In this document: positions 1 through 7,666 of the stretch, piece by piece
How the letters are laid out: each line of letters begins with the position of its first letter
Position numbering within the stretch: the first letter of the stretch is position 1
Source of the DNA: Pseudomonadota bacterium
GTDB lineage: Bacteria; Pseudomonadota; Alphaproteobacteria; Rhizobiales; Kaistiaceae
Length of the DNA: 10,462 nt
NCBI GenBank assembly: GCA_023391905.1
Contig: JAEWAD010000081.1
Location: forward strand, 1 to 10,462
Reading direction: 5' to 3'
Program-made: the position numbers and the translations under genes
The notes under the pieces: generated by a model
The model's input: only the letters and a program-made list of their open reading frames with translations
What the model was told of the DNA's origin: nothing
Databases searched by the model: none

Positions 1-1579
<1,579 letters not shown>

Positions 1580-1674
1580 GAGCAGTCTTTTCACAAATTT
1601 CGGAGCGGCCGCATCGATAGACGAGACGGCGCGGAAAGGCCAGCCCCGAGCGCCCCGGAGCGTTTGCCGGCGCG

Positions 1675-2034
1675 CTAGCGGCGCTTCTGCACCAGGGCGG
1701 AGACGGCGACGCCGAGCCAGCCGATCATCATCGTCGTGCCGCCGATCGGCGCGATGAAGGCGAGGGCGGGGCTGCCGGTCAGCGTATGGAAGGCGAGCGC
1801 GCCGGAAAAGCCGATCAGGCCGAGTGCGATCGCCCAGGCCGAGATCGTCATCAGAAGCGCCGTCGCCGGCACGAAGAAGCCGAGCGCCAGCAGGGCGGGG
1901 GCCTGCGCCATCGCCATGTTGCCGGCGGTGCCGAGCCGCTCGCCGCTCGGCACATGGGCGCCGGCGGCGGCCATCGCCACGCCGAGCATGCCGGCAAGTC
2001 CCGCGACGACGAGGAGGGCGCGCTGACCGTTCAT
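1675..2034 (-). CDS. DUF423 family small membrane protein (YgdD-like)
   Basis: The product is a 119-residue hydrophobic inner-membrane protein of the DUF423 family, whose function is unknown. Four membrane segments can be drawn at about residues 5-26, 43-63, 66-86 and 94-115. The family signatures AAAGAHVP near the N-terminus (22-29), ALAFHTLTG (79-87) and APIGGTTMMIGWL (95-107) are visible. The ATG at 2034 is chosen because GGAGAAG lies 6 bases upstream (2041-2047) and the protein then has the family's usual length. A reading with an upstream start at 2220 adds an Arg/Pro-rich, non-family N-terminus. The protein ends in QKRR, consistent with a positive cytoplasmic tail. It lies upstream of prfC on the same strand, and there is no sign that the two functions are linked. 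Confidence 0.9.
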   Translation of the reverse strand: MNGQRALLVVAGLAGMLGVAMAAAGAHVPSGERLGTAGNMAMAQAPALLALGFFVPATALLMTISAWAIALGLIGFSGALAFHTLTGSPALAFIAPIGGTTMMIGWLGVAVSALVQKRR

Positions 2035-2239
2035 CGAGTTCTTCTCCGTTGCGCCGCACCGCGGCTCGGTTCGTCGGGCCGCCATGCGAGGAGCCTGCGC
2101 GTTCGTCGGGAACGGGCGTTTCCTCGGCGTCGACCGCCGCTGGTTGAATAACCCGCATCGATGCCGCCTGGCGTCGTGGCAAATTCGCCCAGCACCGGCA
2201 TTCGGCGCGCCGCGGCGCATCCGGCGTGCCGCGACGGCA

Positions 2240-2267
2240 TTGCCAGCGCCGGGCCGACTGCTATGCT
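2240..2267 (+). promoter_or_regulatory. Predicted sigma-70 promoter of the epimerase gene
   Basis: TTGCCA at 2240-2245 matches five of six bases of the -35 consensus. TATGCT at 2262-2267 matches four of six of the -10 consensus. The spacer is 16 bases. A start near 2274 would give a leader of about 80 bases before the ATG at 2357. The -10 box is inside the palindrome at 2263-2278. This is inferred from sequence only. Confidence 0.5.
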
Positions 2268-2278
2268 AGCGCTAGCAT
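2263..2278. promoter_or_regulatory. Perfect 16-bp palindrome, LacI-family-type operator
   Basis: ATGCTAGCGCTAGCAT is its own reverse complement over all 16 bases. The core TGCTAG-CG-CTAGCA has the even-centred CG and TG...CA ends typical of LacI/GalR-family operators. It overlaps the predicted -10 box, where a bound repressor would block RNA polymerase. No LacI-family gene lies in this window, so the regulator would be encoded elsewhere. The perfect symmetry is seen; the regulator family is inferred. Confidence 0.5.
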
Positions 2279-2356
2279 CGGCGGCAGGGATCCACTCCGC
2301 CGCTTGCCGGCCGGGCCTTCGCCTGGCTGGCGCATCGTCGGGGAGCGGAGGAAATC

Positions 2357-3199
2357 ATGATCATCGTCACGGGTGGAAGCGGGCTCGCGGGCCGCGCGGT
2401 GGTGAAGGATCTCGTCGAGCATGGCTACGAGGTCGCCTCGATCGACATGGTGCCGCCGCCGGCCGGCCAGGGCGTGCCGTTCAGCAAGGTCGACCTGACC
2501 GATTACGGCCAGGCGCTGGCGGCCTTCTCCGGCATCGACGACCGGATCAAGAAGGTGACGGGCATCGTGCATCTCGCGGCTATACCCGCGCCGGGGCTCG
2601 CGCCCAACCACGTGATCTTCCAGACCAACACGGTCTCGACCTACAACGTGTTCGAGGCGGCGCGCGTGCTCGGCATCCGCAATGTCGTCTGGGCTTCCAG
2701 CGAGACCGTGCTCGGCCTGCCGTTCGACACGCCGCCGCCCTATGTGCCGGTCGACGAGGACTATCGCGGCCGGCCGGAGACGGCCTATTCGCTGTCAAAA
2801 TTCCTCGGCGAGGAGATGGCGAAGGAGTTCTGCCGCTGGGATCCGGAGATGAAGATCTTCGGCCTGCGCTTCTCCAACGTGATCGCGCCGGAGCGCTATG
2901 GCGAGTTCCCGGCCTTCGACGCCGACATCAACGCGCGCAAATGGAACCTCTGGGCCTACATCGATGTGCGCGACGCGGCGCAGTCGTGCCGGCTGGCGCT
3001 CGAATCGCCTCTGAAGGGCGCCGAGGTGTTCGTCATCGCCAACGAGGACGGCGTGATGAGCCGCTCCAATGATTCGTTGCTCGACGAGGCGTTCCCGGGC
3101 ATCGCGCGCAAGCATGCGCTGACGCCGAACGAGACGCTGCTGTCGATCGAGAAGGCGAAGCGGGTGCTCGGCTACAAGCCGCAATTCGGCTGGCGCTGA
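2357..3199 (+). CDS. NAD-dependent epimerase/dehydratase (extended SDR family)
   Basis: The product is a 280-residue soluble oxidoreductase. The Rossmann motif TGGSGLAG at residues 5-12 fits TGxxGxxG of extended SDRs. D30 at the end of the second beta strand favours NAD over NADP. HLAA at 72-75, S114/S115 in VWASSE, and the catalytic pair Y144 and K148 in YSLSK complete the active site. LRFSNV (170-175) and YIDVRDAAQ (201-209) are also typical of the family. The C-terminal half, which sets substrate choice, has no motif that I can assign, so the sugar or uronate acted on is unknown; a sugar catabolic role would fit the LacI-type operator upstream. GGAGG at 2347-2351 lies 5 bases before the ATG. 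The gene stands alone and converges on ogt. Confidence 0.9.
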   Translation: MIIVTGGSGLAGRAVVKDLVEHGYEVASIDMVPPPAGQGVPFSKVDLTDYGQALAAFSGIDDRIKKVTGIVHLAAIPAPGLAPNHVIFQTNTVSTYNVFEAARVLGIRNVVWASSETVLGLPFDTPPPYVPVDEDYRGRPETAYSLSKFLGEEMAKEFCRWDPEMKIFGLRFSNVIAPERYGEFPAFDADINARKWNLWAYIDVRDAAQSCRLALESPLKGAEVFVIANEDGVMSRSNDSLLDEAFPGIARKHALTPNETLLSIEKAKRVLGYKPQFGWR

Positions 3200-3430
3200 G
3201 GCGCGTCAGCGGGGCCCGCTTTGTCCGGAAGGACCCGACATACGAGCAGACACTGCCTTCACCCCGGCCTCCGAGCCGGGGTCCATAGATCCGTGTTTTG
3301 GGGAGGCGCGCATCGCTCGACCCAGGCTTGAGCTGAGAGGCTTCGGCTGAATGGATTCCTGCTTTCGCAGGCATGACGGCGCTCTGTCCTGGTCGGCGGC
3401 TGTCGGCATACGCCGCGAAACAGGCGCCTC
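3200..3430. repeat. Intergenic repeat with two hairpins, between convergent genes
   Basis: The gap between the epimerase and ogt holds two compact inverted repeats. ACCCCGGC at 3261-3268 pairs with GCCGGGGT at 3275-3282 (8-bp stem, 6-base loop). CCTGC at 3358-3362 pairs with GCAGG at 3367-3371 (loop TTTC). Around the second, the minus strand reads ATGCCTGCGAAAGCAGGAAT, which translates as MPAKAGI, the hallmark spurious peptide of a dispersed repeat common in alpha- and other proteobacteria. The likely repeat core is about 3240-3382. No copy elsewhere in this window was seen. No long T-run follows either stem, so use as a transcription terminator for the two convergent genes is possible but not shown. 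Confidence 0.65.
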
Positions 3431-3985
3431 TCAGCCGGGCCCGCCGCCGAACAGCGGCAGCACGTCGAGCTTGGCGCGGCTCTCGATCGCCAGGATCCGG
3501 CGCTTGGTGGCGATGCCGCCCGTGCCGGAGAATCCGCCCATCTTGCCGCCCGCCGCCAGCACGCGGTGGCAGGGGATGATGATCGGATAGGGGTTCTCGC
3601 CCAGCGCGCGGCCGACGGCGCGCGCGGCGCCCGGCTCGCCGATCGCCGCCGCCACCTCGCCATAGGTCAGCGTCTCGCCCGGCGGGATGGCGCGGGTGAC
3701 GTCGTAGACGCGCTGGTTGAACGGCGGGATGTGGTCGGGATCGAGCGGGATGCTGGTCAGGTCGTCGTCGGCGCCTTCGAGCAGGGCGATGATGGCCGCG
3801 ATCGCCGTCGTGACGAAGGCCGGCGGTTCGGTCTCGCGCGCTTCCGGAAAGCGGAGCGCCAGCTCCGAACGCGTCGCCTCGGCGTTCTCGCCCGGAAACT
3901 GAAGCCCGGTGATGCCGCGCGCGCTCCAGCTGATGCCGCAGCGGCCGATCGGGGTTTCGAACAATGCGAGACCTTGTGTGCTCAT
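3431..3985 (-). CDS. ogt: Methylated-DNA--[protein]-cysteine S-methyltransferase
   Basis: This suicide DNA-repair protein moves the alkyl group from O6-alkylguanine (and O4-alkylthymine) to its own cysteine. It has 184 residues, close to other single-domain Ogt proteins. The active-site motif PCHRV is at 138-142, so C139 is the acceptor. It is preceded by a helix-turn-helix region, YGEVAAAIGEPGAARAVGRAL (108-128), with R122 in the arginine-finger position, and by NPYPIII before the PCHRV. GKMGGFSGT (147-155) follows as in the family. The N-terminal part (1-85) is the weakly conserved ribonuclease-H-like domain and has no Ada zinc-binding cysteines. The ATG at 3985 has no Shine-Dalgarno; see the extended -10 box just upstream. 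It lies 49 bases after the potassium channel gene on the same strand. Confidence 0.94.
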   Translation of the reverse strand: MSTQGLALFETPIGRCGISWSARGITGLQFPGENAEATRSELALRFPEARETEPPAFVTTAIAAIIALLEGADDDLTSIPLDPDHIPPFNQRVYDVTRAIPPGETLTYGEVAAAIGEPGAARAVGRALGENPYPIIIPCHRVLAAGGKMGGFSGTGGIATKRRILAIESRAKLDVLPLFGGGPG

Positions 3986-3991
3986 GCCCGA

Positions 3992-4000
3992 ATGTTAGCA
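3992..4000 (-). promoter_or_regulatory. Extended -10 box predicting a leaderless ogt transcript
   Basis: Read on the minus strand this is TGCTAACAT, that is TG-N-TAACAT, an extended -10 element (TAACAT matches four of six of TATAAT). A start 7 bases beyond its last base falls on position 3985, the A of the ogt ATG. The lack of any Shine-Dalgarno before that ATG agrees with a leaderless message. Only a poor -35 is visible, which extended -10 promoters can tolerate. Confidence 0.4.
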
Positions 4001-4034
4001 CAAAACGGGAACGTCGCCAGCGGCTCCGCCGGGC

Positions 4035-4832
4035 TCACGCGCCCTCGTCGGGAATGGCCAGGATCTGGCCGCAGGCCTTGCAGTGCACGGCGTCCTGGTC
4101 GTGCCATTGCAGCGCGCAGCGCGGGCAGGGGTGGTAGACCTTGCTGGGGCGGACGATGGCCTGGGCGAGGCGGACGAACAGCGAGATGCCGCAGATCATC
4201 GTCACGATCGACGTCAGCTTGCCCCAGGGGCCGGCCAGCGTGATGTCGCCGAAGCCGGTCGTCGTCACCGTCGCCACGGTGAAGTAGAGGGCGTCGATAT
4301 AGCCGTCGATGCCGGGATTGTGGCGGAAGAAGAAGGTGTAGATGAAGCCGGTGGCGACGAGCAGGAAGGTCACGAGGTTGAGCGCCGCCCCGAACGGCTG
4401 CTCCCAGCGGGCGAAGCGGTTGGAGCCGATCGCTCGCCAGAGCTGGCCGCTGCGCGACAGCGACCAGAGCCTCAGGATGCGCAGGAAGCCGAGATTGGCG
4501 AGCGAATGCGGGAAGAGCAAAGTCGCCAGGATGAAGATGTCGACGATAACCGTCGGTTGCTTCAGCCAGGTCCGGATCCGCGGCTCCGAAAGCGCGCGGG
4601 CGATGATGTCGGCGGCCAGGATGATGGCGACGGCATAGTCCAGCCAGAGAAAGGCGGAGGCGTCGCGCAGCACAGGTGTCGCGATGAAGAAGGCGATGAT
4701 GGCCAGGTCGACGACGATGACGCAGGCCTGGAAGATCCGGGCTGGCCGCGCCCGGCTGTGATACAGGAAGTGAAGGCGACGCCTCAGGCGTGTGAGGCGG
4801 GTGTCGGCTGGGCTCTTCGATTCCGCAGTCAT
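4035..4832 (-). CDS. Voltage-gated-type potassium channel with C-terminal zinc ribbon
   Basis: The product is a 265-residue inner-membrane ion channel subunit, presumably tetrameric. Membrane segments can be placed at about 33-53, 62-82, 94-111, an S4-like stretch LRILRLWSLSR (117-127) with regularly spaced arginines, then 146-169 and 205-225. The pore loop contains TTGFGD at 191-196, a potassium selectivity filter of the TVGYGD type. After the last helix there is a short zinc ribbon with Cys pairs C236/C239 and C251/C254, spaced CPRC-x11-CKAC. The family is voltage-gated K+ channel (ion_trans superfamily); gating by voltage is inferred from the arginines. The N-terminus is basic and cytoplasmic. 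The ATG at 4832 has only a weak GAG-type Shine-Dalgarno. It precedes ogt by 49 bases; no functional link is evident. Confidence 0.88.
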   Translation of the reverse strand: MTAESKSPADTRLTRLRRRLHFLYHSRARPARIFQACVIVVDLAIIAFFIATPVLRDASAFLWLDYAVAIILAADIIARALSEPRIRTWLKQPTVIVDIFILATLLFPHSLANLGFLRILRLWSLSRSGQLWRAIGSNRFARWEQPFGAALNLVTFLLVATGFIYTFFFRHNPGIDGYIDALYFTVATVTTTGFGDITLAGPWGKLTSIVTMICGISLFVRLAQAIVRPSKVYHPCPRCALQWHDQDAVHCKACGQILAIPDEGA

Positions 4833-5081
4833 CTCGGCTCATTCGGGTCGGAGACTGCCGACGCCATAGCATGCTTCGCGGCGACGGCCTATCGCGACGG
4901 ACGCGTCTGGCCCGGCAACTTCAACGCGCGCCGTCGAATGGGCGTCTCAAGCCGGCGGCCCCGCGAGATCGAAGCCGGTCGAGCCCATCGGCTCATGGCA
5001 GGCTCGAGGCCGCATCGGCCGTGGCTAAGCTGTTGCCGCAACTCTCTTACTCAATGGGGCAAATCACTGTATGCGGACGCC
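4833..5081. other. Intergenic region between channel and acetyltransferase genes
   Basis: These 249 bases separate the divergent channel and acetyltransferase genes and should carry both promoters. I see no clear -35/-10 pair, no strong palindrome and no credible gene. The plus frame of the acetyltransferase stays open through here, but the residues look non-coding (rich in Arg, Ser and Pro, with no family match). Confidence 0.6.
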
Positions 5082-5519
5082 ATGACCACGATCCGAATGT
5101 CCCGCCCCGGCGAAGGGGACCGCATTATTGAAATCTGGCGAGGCGCAGTCGACGCCACGCACGATTTTCTGACGCCTGAGGATCGCCTCGCCATCGACGC
5201 GTTGGTGTGCGGCTTCCTTCCCCAGGCCCCGCTCTGGCTCGCGGTCGATGCCGACGACTACCCGCTGGCTTTCATGCTGATTGACGGCGGGCATATGGAG
5301 GCGCTTTTCGTCGATCCCGCTCATCGCGGAACCGGCGTCGGTGCCGCGCTCGTGCGCCACGGCCTCACGCTTCATCCAAGAATGACGACCGACGTCAACG
5401 AGCAGAATGAGCAGGCCGTCCGCTTCTATGAACGAATGGGATTCAGCCGGACCGGTCGCTCGCCACTCGACGGACAGCGCAGGCCGTATCCGCTCATCCA
5501 TTTGGCATATTCGAGCTGA
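5082..5519 (+). CDS. yjaB: GNAT family N-acetyltransferase, YjaB-like
   Basis: The product is a 145-residue acetyl-CoA-dependent N-acetyltransferase. It resembles E. coli YjaB along its whole length: RPGEGDRIIEIWRGAVDATHDFL near the N-terminus, FLPQAPLWLAV (44-54), LFVDPAHRGTGVGAALV (76-92) as the acetyl-CoA-binding motif A with R-G-x-G-V-G-A, and VNEQNEQAVRFYERMGF as motif B. E. coli YjaB has been reported as a lysine acetyltransferase; the natural substrate here is unknown. The ATG at 5082 is chosen because homology begins at MTTIRMSRPGEG; upstream in-frame sequence does not look coding. No good Shine-Dalgarno is visible. The gene is a single unit converging on the GntR regulator, with 34 bases between the two stops. 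Confidence 0.88.
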   Translation: MTTIRMSRPGEGDRIIEIWRGAVDATHDFLTPEDRLAIDALVCGFLPQAPLWLAVDADDYPLAFMLIDGGHMEALFVDPAHRGTGVGAALVRHGLTLHPRMTTDVNEQNEQAVRFYERMGFSRTGRSPLDGQRRPYPLIHLAYSS

Positions 5520-5553
5520 CCGGCCGGCCTCCGTTGCTAGTGGAGTACGGACC

Positions 5554-6246
5554 CTAGTGCGCCGCCAGCGTCGGGTCCGACTGCTTCAGCTTGGTGATGC
5601 CTTCCGAATAGATGTCGCGGACGCGGCTGATGTGGTCGCGGATCGTCTGGGTCGCGCTCGCCAGATCCTCGCGCGCGATCGCGTCGACGATTGCCTGATG
5701 CTCGGATTTGGAGATGTCGAACAAAGTCTCGTTCGGCGATGAGAAATTGGCGCGCAGCGCCTGGATGCGCGGGTCGATGGCGCCATAGACCTCGCCGAGC
5801 AGGGCGTTGCCGCAGGCGATGAAGAACGCCTTGTGAAAATCCTGATCGAGGCGGTGATAGGTGTCGAACCGGTACTGGTCGCGCATCTCCTCCATCTGGC
5901 CGAGCGTCCGGGTCACGGCCTTCAGGAGCTTCTTGGCGCCGCGCTCCATCGAGAGCCGAAGCGCATAGGATTCGAGCTCGATGCGCAGTTCGCAGAGCTC
6001 GCGCACCTGCTCGATGGTGGGGTAGGGGACGAAACAGCCCTTCTGCGGGCGGATCTCGACGAGGCCGAGCGACTGCAGCTGGAAGAACGCCTCGCGGATC
6101 GGCGTCTTGCTGGTGCCGAAGGTCTCGGCGACGGCCTTCTCGCTCAGCATCGTGCCATAGGCGATCTCGCCATGGGTGATGCTCTCGAGCAGGCGCTCGA
6201 AGGCCATCGCGGTCAGGGATTTCGGACGGTCAAGCTGTGCGGTCAT
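5554..6246 (-). CDS. GntR family transcriptional regulator, FCD subfamily
   Basis: The product is a 230-residue DNA-binding regulator. The N-terminal winged helix-turn-helix (about 10-74) contains LSEKAVAETFGTSKTPIREAFFQLQSLGLVEI, typical of GntR. The C-terminal all-helical FCD domain (about 80-215) begins with RELCELRIELESYALRL. Its metal-binding set is visible: D134 and H138 in LDQDFH, H183 in SEHQAI and H205 in RDHI. Such domains bind small carboxylates or sugar derivatives near the metal. The ATG at 6246 is preferred over an in-frame TTG at 6288 because the purine-rich Shine-Dalgarno (6257-6266) lies between them. It is divergent from the sugar ABC operon, which it probably controls, together with itself; this is inferred from position. 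Confidence 0.93.
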   Translation of the reverse strand: MTAQLDRPKSLTAMAFERLLESITHGEIAYGTMLSEKAVAETFGTSKTPIREAFFQLQSLGLVEIRPQKGCFVPYPTIEQVRELCELRIELESYALRLSMERGAKKLLKAVTRTLGQMEEMRDQYRFDTYHRLDQDFHKAFFIACGNALLGEVYGAIDPRIQALRANFSSPNETLFDISKSEHQAIVDAIAREDLASATQTIRDHISRVRDIYSEGITKLKQSDPTLAAH

Positions 6247-6256
6247 GGAACGGCTG

Positions 6257-6266
6257 CTCCCCTCCT
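6257..6266 (-). promoter_or_regulatory. Shine-Dalgarno deciding the GntR start
   Basis: On the minus strand the sequence AGGAGGGGAG ends 10 bases before the ATG at 6246. It would be inside the coding sequence if translation began at the upstream TTG at 6288, so it supports the shorter protein. Confidence 0.65.
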
Positions 6267-6547
6267 GGGCGGCTCGGGTCCGAGCCAAGCCGGGCGATCG
6301 GCGGATTGGTCATTCTCCGACTAACCACCCATGGCATGGCACAAGGCCGCGCTTCCCGGAAGCCCGGTGGTGCTGCGCGTGGCGTCCGAATGCCGCTTAT
6401 CCTCAATCGCATCGTCGTTCCGTCGCGGCCAGCTTGCCCGTTCGACGGGCGGTTTCCGGTTGCGGCCGCGCCCGGCGGAAGTCTCCCACCAGCGCCGCCG
6501 TCGGCAACTCCTTCCTAGTCAGGGATTGCCTGCGCGTCAATTTTGAA

Positions 6548-6560
6548 ATATCTGAGATAT
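6548..6560. promoter_or_regulatory. 13-bp inverted repeat, candidate GntR/FCD operator
   Basis: ATATCT-G-AGATAT is a perfect inverted repeat around one central base in an otherwise G+C-rich region. It lies 64 bases before the binding-protein ATG, where a repressor could cover the promoter. FCD regulators usually bind short palindromes of this size. The assignment to the neighbouring regulator is inferred from position alone. Confidence 0.45.
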
Positions 6561-6624
6561 CACTAGCCGCCCGGTGGGAGATGTGGAGCCGGCCGCGATC
6601 GCTAGATTTGTGGAGGAGAAAACG

Positions 6625-7602
6625 ATGCTGAATCGCCGTTTCGCGCTGAAGTACGCGCTCGCCTTGTCGGCCGTCGCCGCCGTGATGACCACCGGTCCGA
6701 GCTTCGCCGAGGAGAAGAAGTTCACGATCGGCTACTCGCAGATGTGGGGCACCAACCCCTTCCTGCTCGCCCAGGCCGCCGGCGCCGAGAAGGCCGTCAA
6801 GGAATGGGCCGACAAGGGCGTCGCGGTCGACATGATCGTCACCAATGCCGGTGACACCGACGTCAACAAGCAGGTCGCCGATCTCGAGGACCTCTATGCG
6901 CGCGGCGTCGATGGCCTCTTGATCTTCCCGGGCGACAGCATCGTCGTCGGCGATCCGATCGTGAACCTCTACAACAAGGGCAAGATCCCGGTCGCGATCA
7001 CCGATATCGGCATCGAGAAGGGCGACTACGTCCACTTCAACATCACCGACAACTACAAGGGCGGCGCGCTCGCGGCCCAGCTGATGGCGAAGAACGTGCC
7101 GGCCGGCGCCAAGGTCATCACCTTCGACCACCTGCCGAACAGCACCGCCGGCCAGGAGCGCCGCCGTGGCTTCGAGGAGGAGGCGGCCAAGCTCGGCCTC
7201 ACCGTCGAGCCGCGCAAGATCTACACGCTGAGCCTCGAGAATTCCCGCCGCCTGATGGAAGACACGCTGACCTCGATCCCGGATATCGCGGGCGTGTTCT
7301 TCATGAACCAGGTCGGCGGCCAGGGCGCCGCCTCGGCGCTCGAGACGCTGAACAAGGCCGACAGCGTCAAGCTCGTCGCCTTCGATCTCGATCCGATCTC
7401 CTACGGCATGGTCAAGGACGGCAAGCTGCTCGGCCTCGTCGTCCAGAAGCCGTTCGAGATGGGCTATGCCGGCATGAACAACATGGTCGCCTCGCTGACC
7501 GGCGGCGAGGTCCTGAAGGACATGCAGATCGAGCCGCTGATCCTGTCGAAGGAGACGGCCGCCGACTTCGCCAACGACCCGCAGGTCACCGGCGGCAAGT
7601 AG
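6625..7602 (+). CDS. Sugar ABC transporter periplasmic substrate-binding protein
   Basis: The product is a 325-residue RbsB-type (periplasmic binding protein type 1, Peripla_BP_4) receptor that captures a sugar or sugar-like ligand in the periplasm. A signal peptide occupies residues 1-28: basic start MLNRR, hydrophobic core, and cleavage likely after SFA-28. The twin arginines at 4-5 do not form a proper Tat motif. The mature part has the usual two-lobe pattern: TNPFLLAQAAGAEKA (43-57), VDGLLIFPGDS (95-105), IPVAITD (121-127), RRRGFEEEA (179-187), VFFMNQVGGQGAASAL (224-239) and LVAFDLDPISYG (250-261). The ATG at 6625 has GGAGGA 7 bases upstream (6612-6617). It is the first gene of the operon. 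The ligand cannot be told from the sequence. Confidence 0.93.
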   Translation: MLNRRFALKYALALSAVAAVMTTGPSFAEEKKFTIGYSQMWGTNPFLLAQAAGAEKAVKEWADKGVAVDMIVTNAGDTDVNKQVADLEDLYARGVDGLLIFPGDSIVVGDPIVNLYNKGKIPVAITDIGIEKGDYVHFNITDNYKGGALAAQLMAKNVPAGAKVITFDHLPNSTAGQERRRGFEEEAAKLGLTVEPRKIYTLSLENSRRLMEDTLTSIPDIAGVFFMNQVGGQGAASALETLNKADSVKLVAFDLDPISYGMVKDGKLLGLVVQKPFEMGYAGMNNMVASLTGGEVLKDMQIEPLILSKETAADFANDPQVTGGK

Positions 7603-7634
7603 TCCCGCTCCCAAGCCTATCGACCATCGGACCG

Positions 7635-7657
7635 GCAGGGCGCCCGCGGCGCCCTGC
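7635..7657 (+). other. Strong intra-operon hairpin after the binding-protein gene
   Basis: GCAGGGCGCC (7635-7644) and GGCGCCCTGC (7648-7657) form a perfect 10-bp G+C-rich stem with loop CGC, extendable by a G-T and a C-G pair. There is no T-run after it, and the ATPase Shine-Dalgarno starts 2-3 bases later. It is more likely an mRNA 3'-end stabiliser or partial terminator that keeps binding-protein mRNA in excess than a full terminator. The structure is seen; the role is inferred. Confidence 0.55.
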
Positions 7658-7666
7658 TGAAGGAGA

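Larger units (their letters stand above)
2035..2356. other. Intergenic region between divergent DUF423 and epimerase genes
   Basis: These 322 bases hold no convincing gene. They should contain the promoters of both divergent genes. On the plus strand, a -35/-10 pair and a perfect palindrome are found at 2240-2278, described separately. No clear -35/-10 pair was found for the minus-strand gene. Confidence 0.7.
6247..6624. other. Regulatory region between GntR gene and ABC operon
   Basis: These 378 bases have no convincing gene on either strand. They contain the divergent promoters of the regulator and the transport operon. Seen: a 13-bp inverted repeat at 6548-6560, described separately, and a small hairpin GCCCGT-TCG-ACGGGC at 6436-6450. 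Candidate -35 boxes for the operon are TTGCCT at 6526-6531 and TTGAAA at 6543-6548, but neither has a convincing -10 at the usual distance. Both lie next to or within the inverted repeat region. Confidence 0.6.

Noticed and set aside
2035..2220. N-terminal extension of the DUF423 protein from an upstream start at 2220
   Set aside because: The extension is Arg/Pro-rich, unlike the family, and a good Shine-Dalgarno lies just before the ATG at 2034.
3033..4001. Minus-strand frame of 322 codons across ogt, the repeat and the epimerase end
   Set aside because: It is a shifted frame of ogt that runs through the intergenic repeat; it contains the spurious MPAKAGIH peptide and no domain.
4083..5081. 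Long 5' extension of the acetyltransferase frame, running antisense to the channel gene
   Set aside because: Family homology begins at the ATG at 5082; the upstream part is opposite a real gene and then non-coding.
5520..5553. Possible bidirectional terminator between the acetyltransferase and GntR genes
   Set aside because: Only a 5-bp TCCGT/ACGGA stem with a long loop and no T-run on either strand was found.
6307..6327. Imperfect inverted repeat TGGTCA-N9-TAACCA upstream of the GntR gene
   Set aside because: The arms match at five of six positions with a long spacer, which is weak and near chance for a region of this length. It is kept only as a second-choice operator.
6328..6338. CCATG-G-CATGG inverted repeat in the regulatory region
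   Set aside because: It is short, with no relation to a promoter box, and can arise by chance.
6625..6709. Twin-arginine (Tat) signal on the binding protein
   Set aside because: RR at residues 4-5 is followed by FALK rather than xFLK; the signal reads better as a normal Sec signal peptide.
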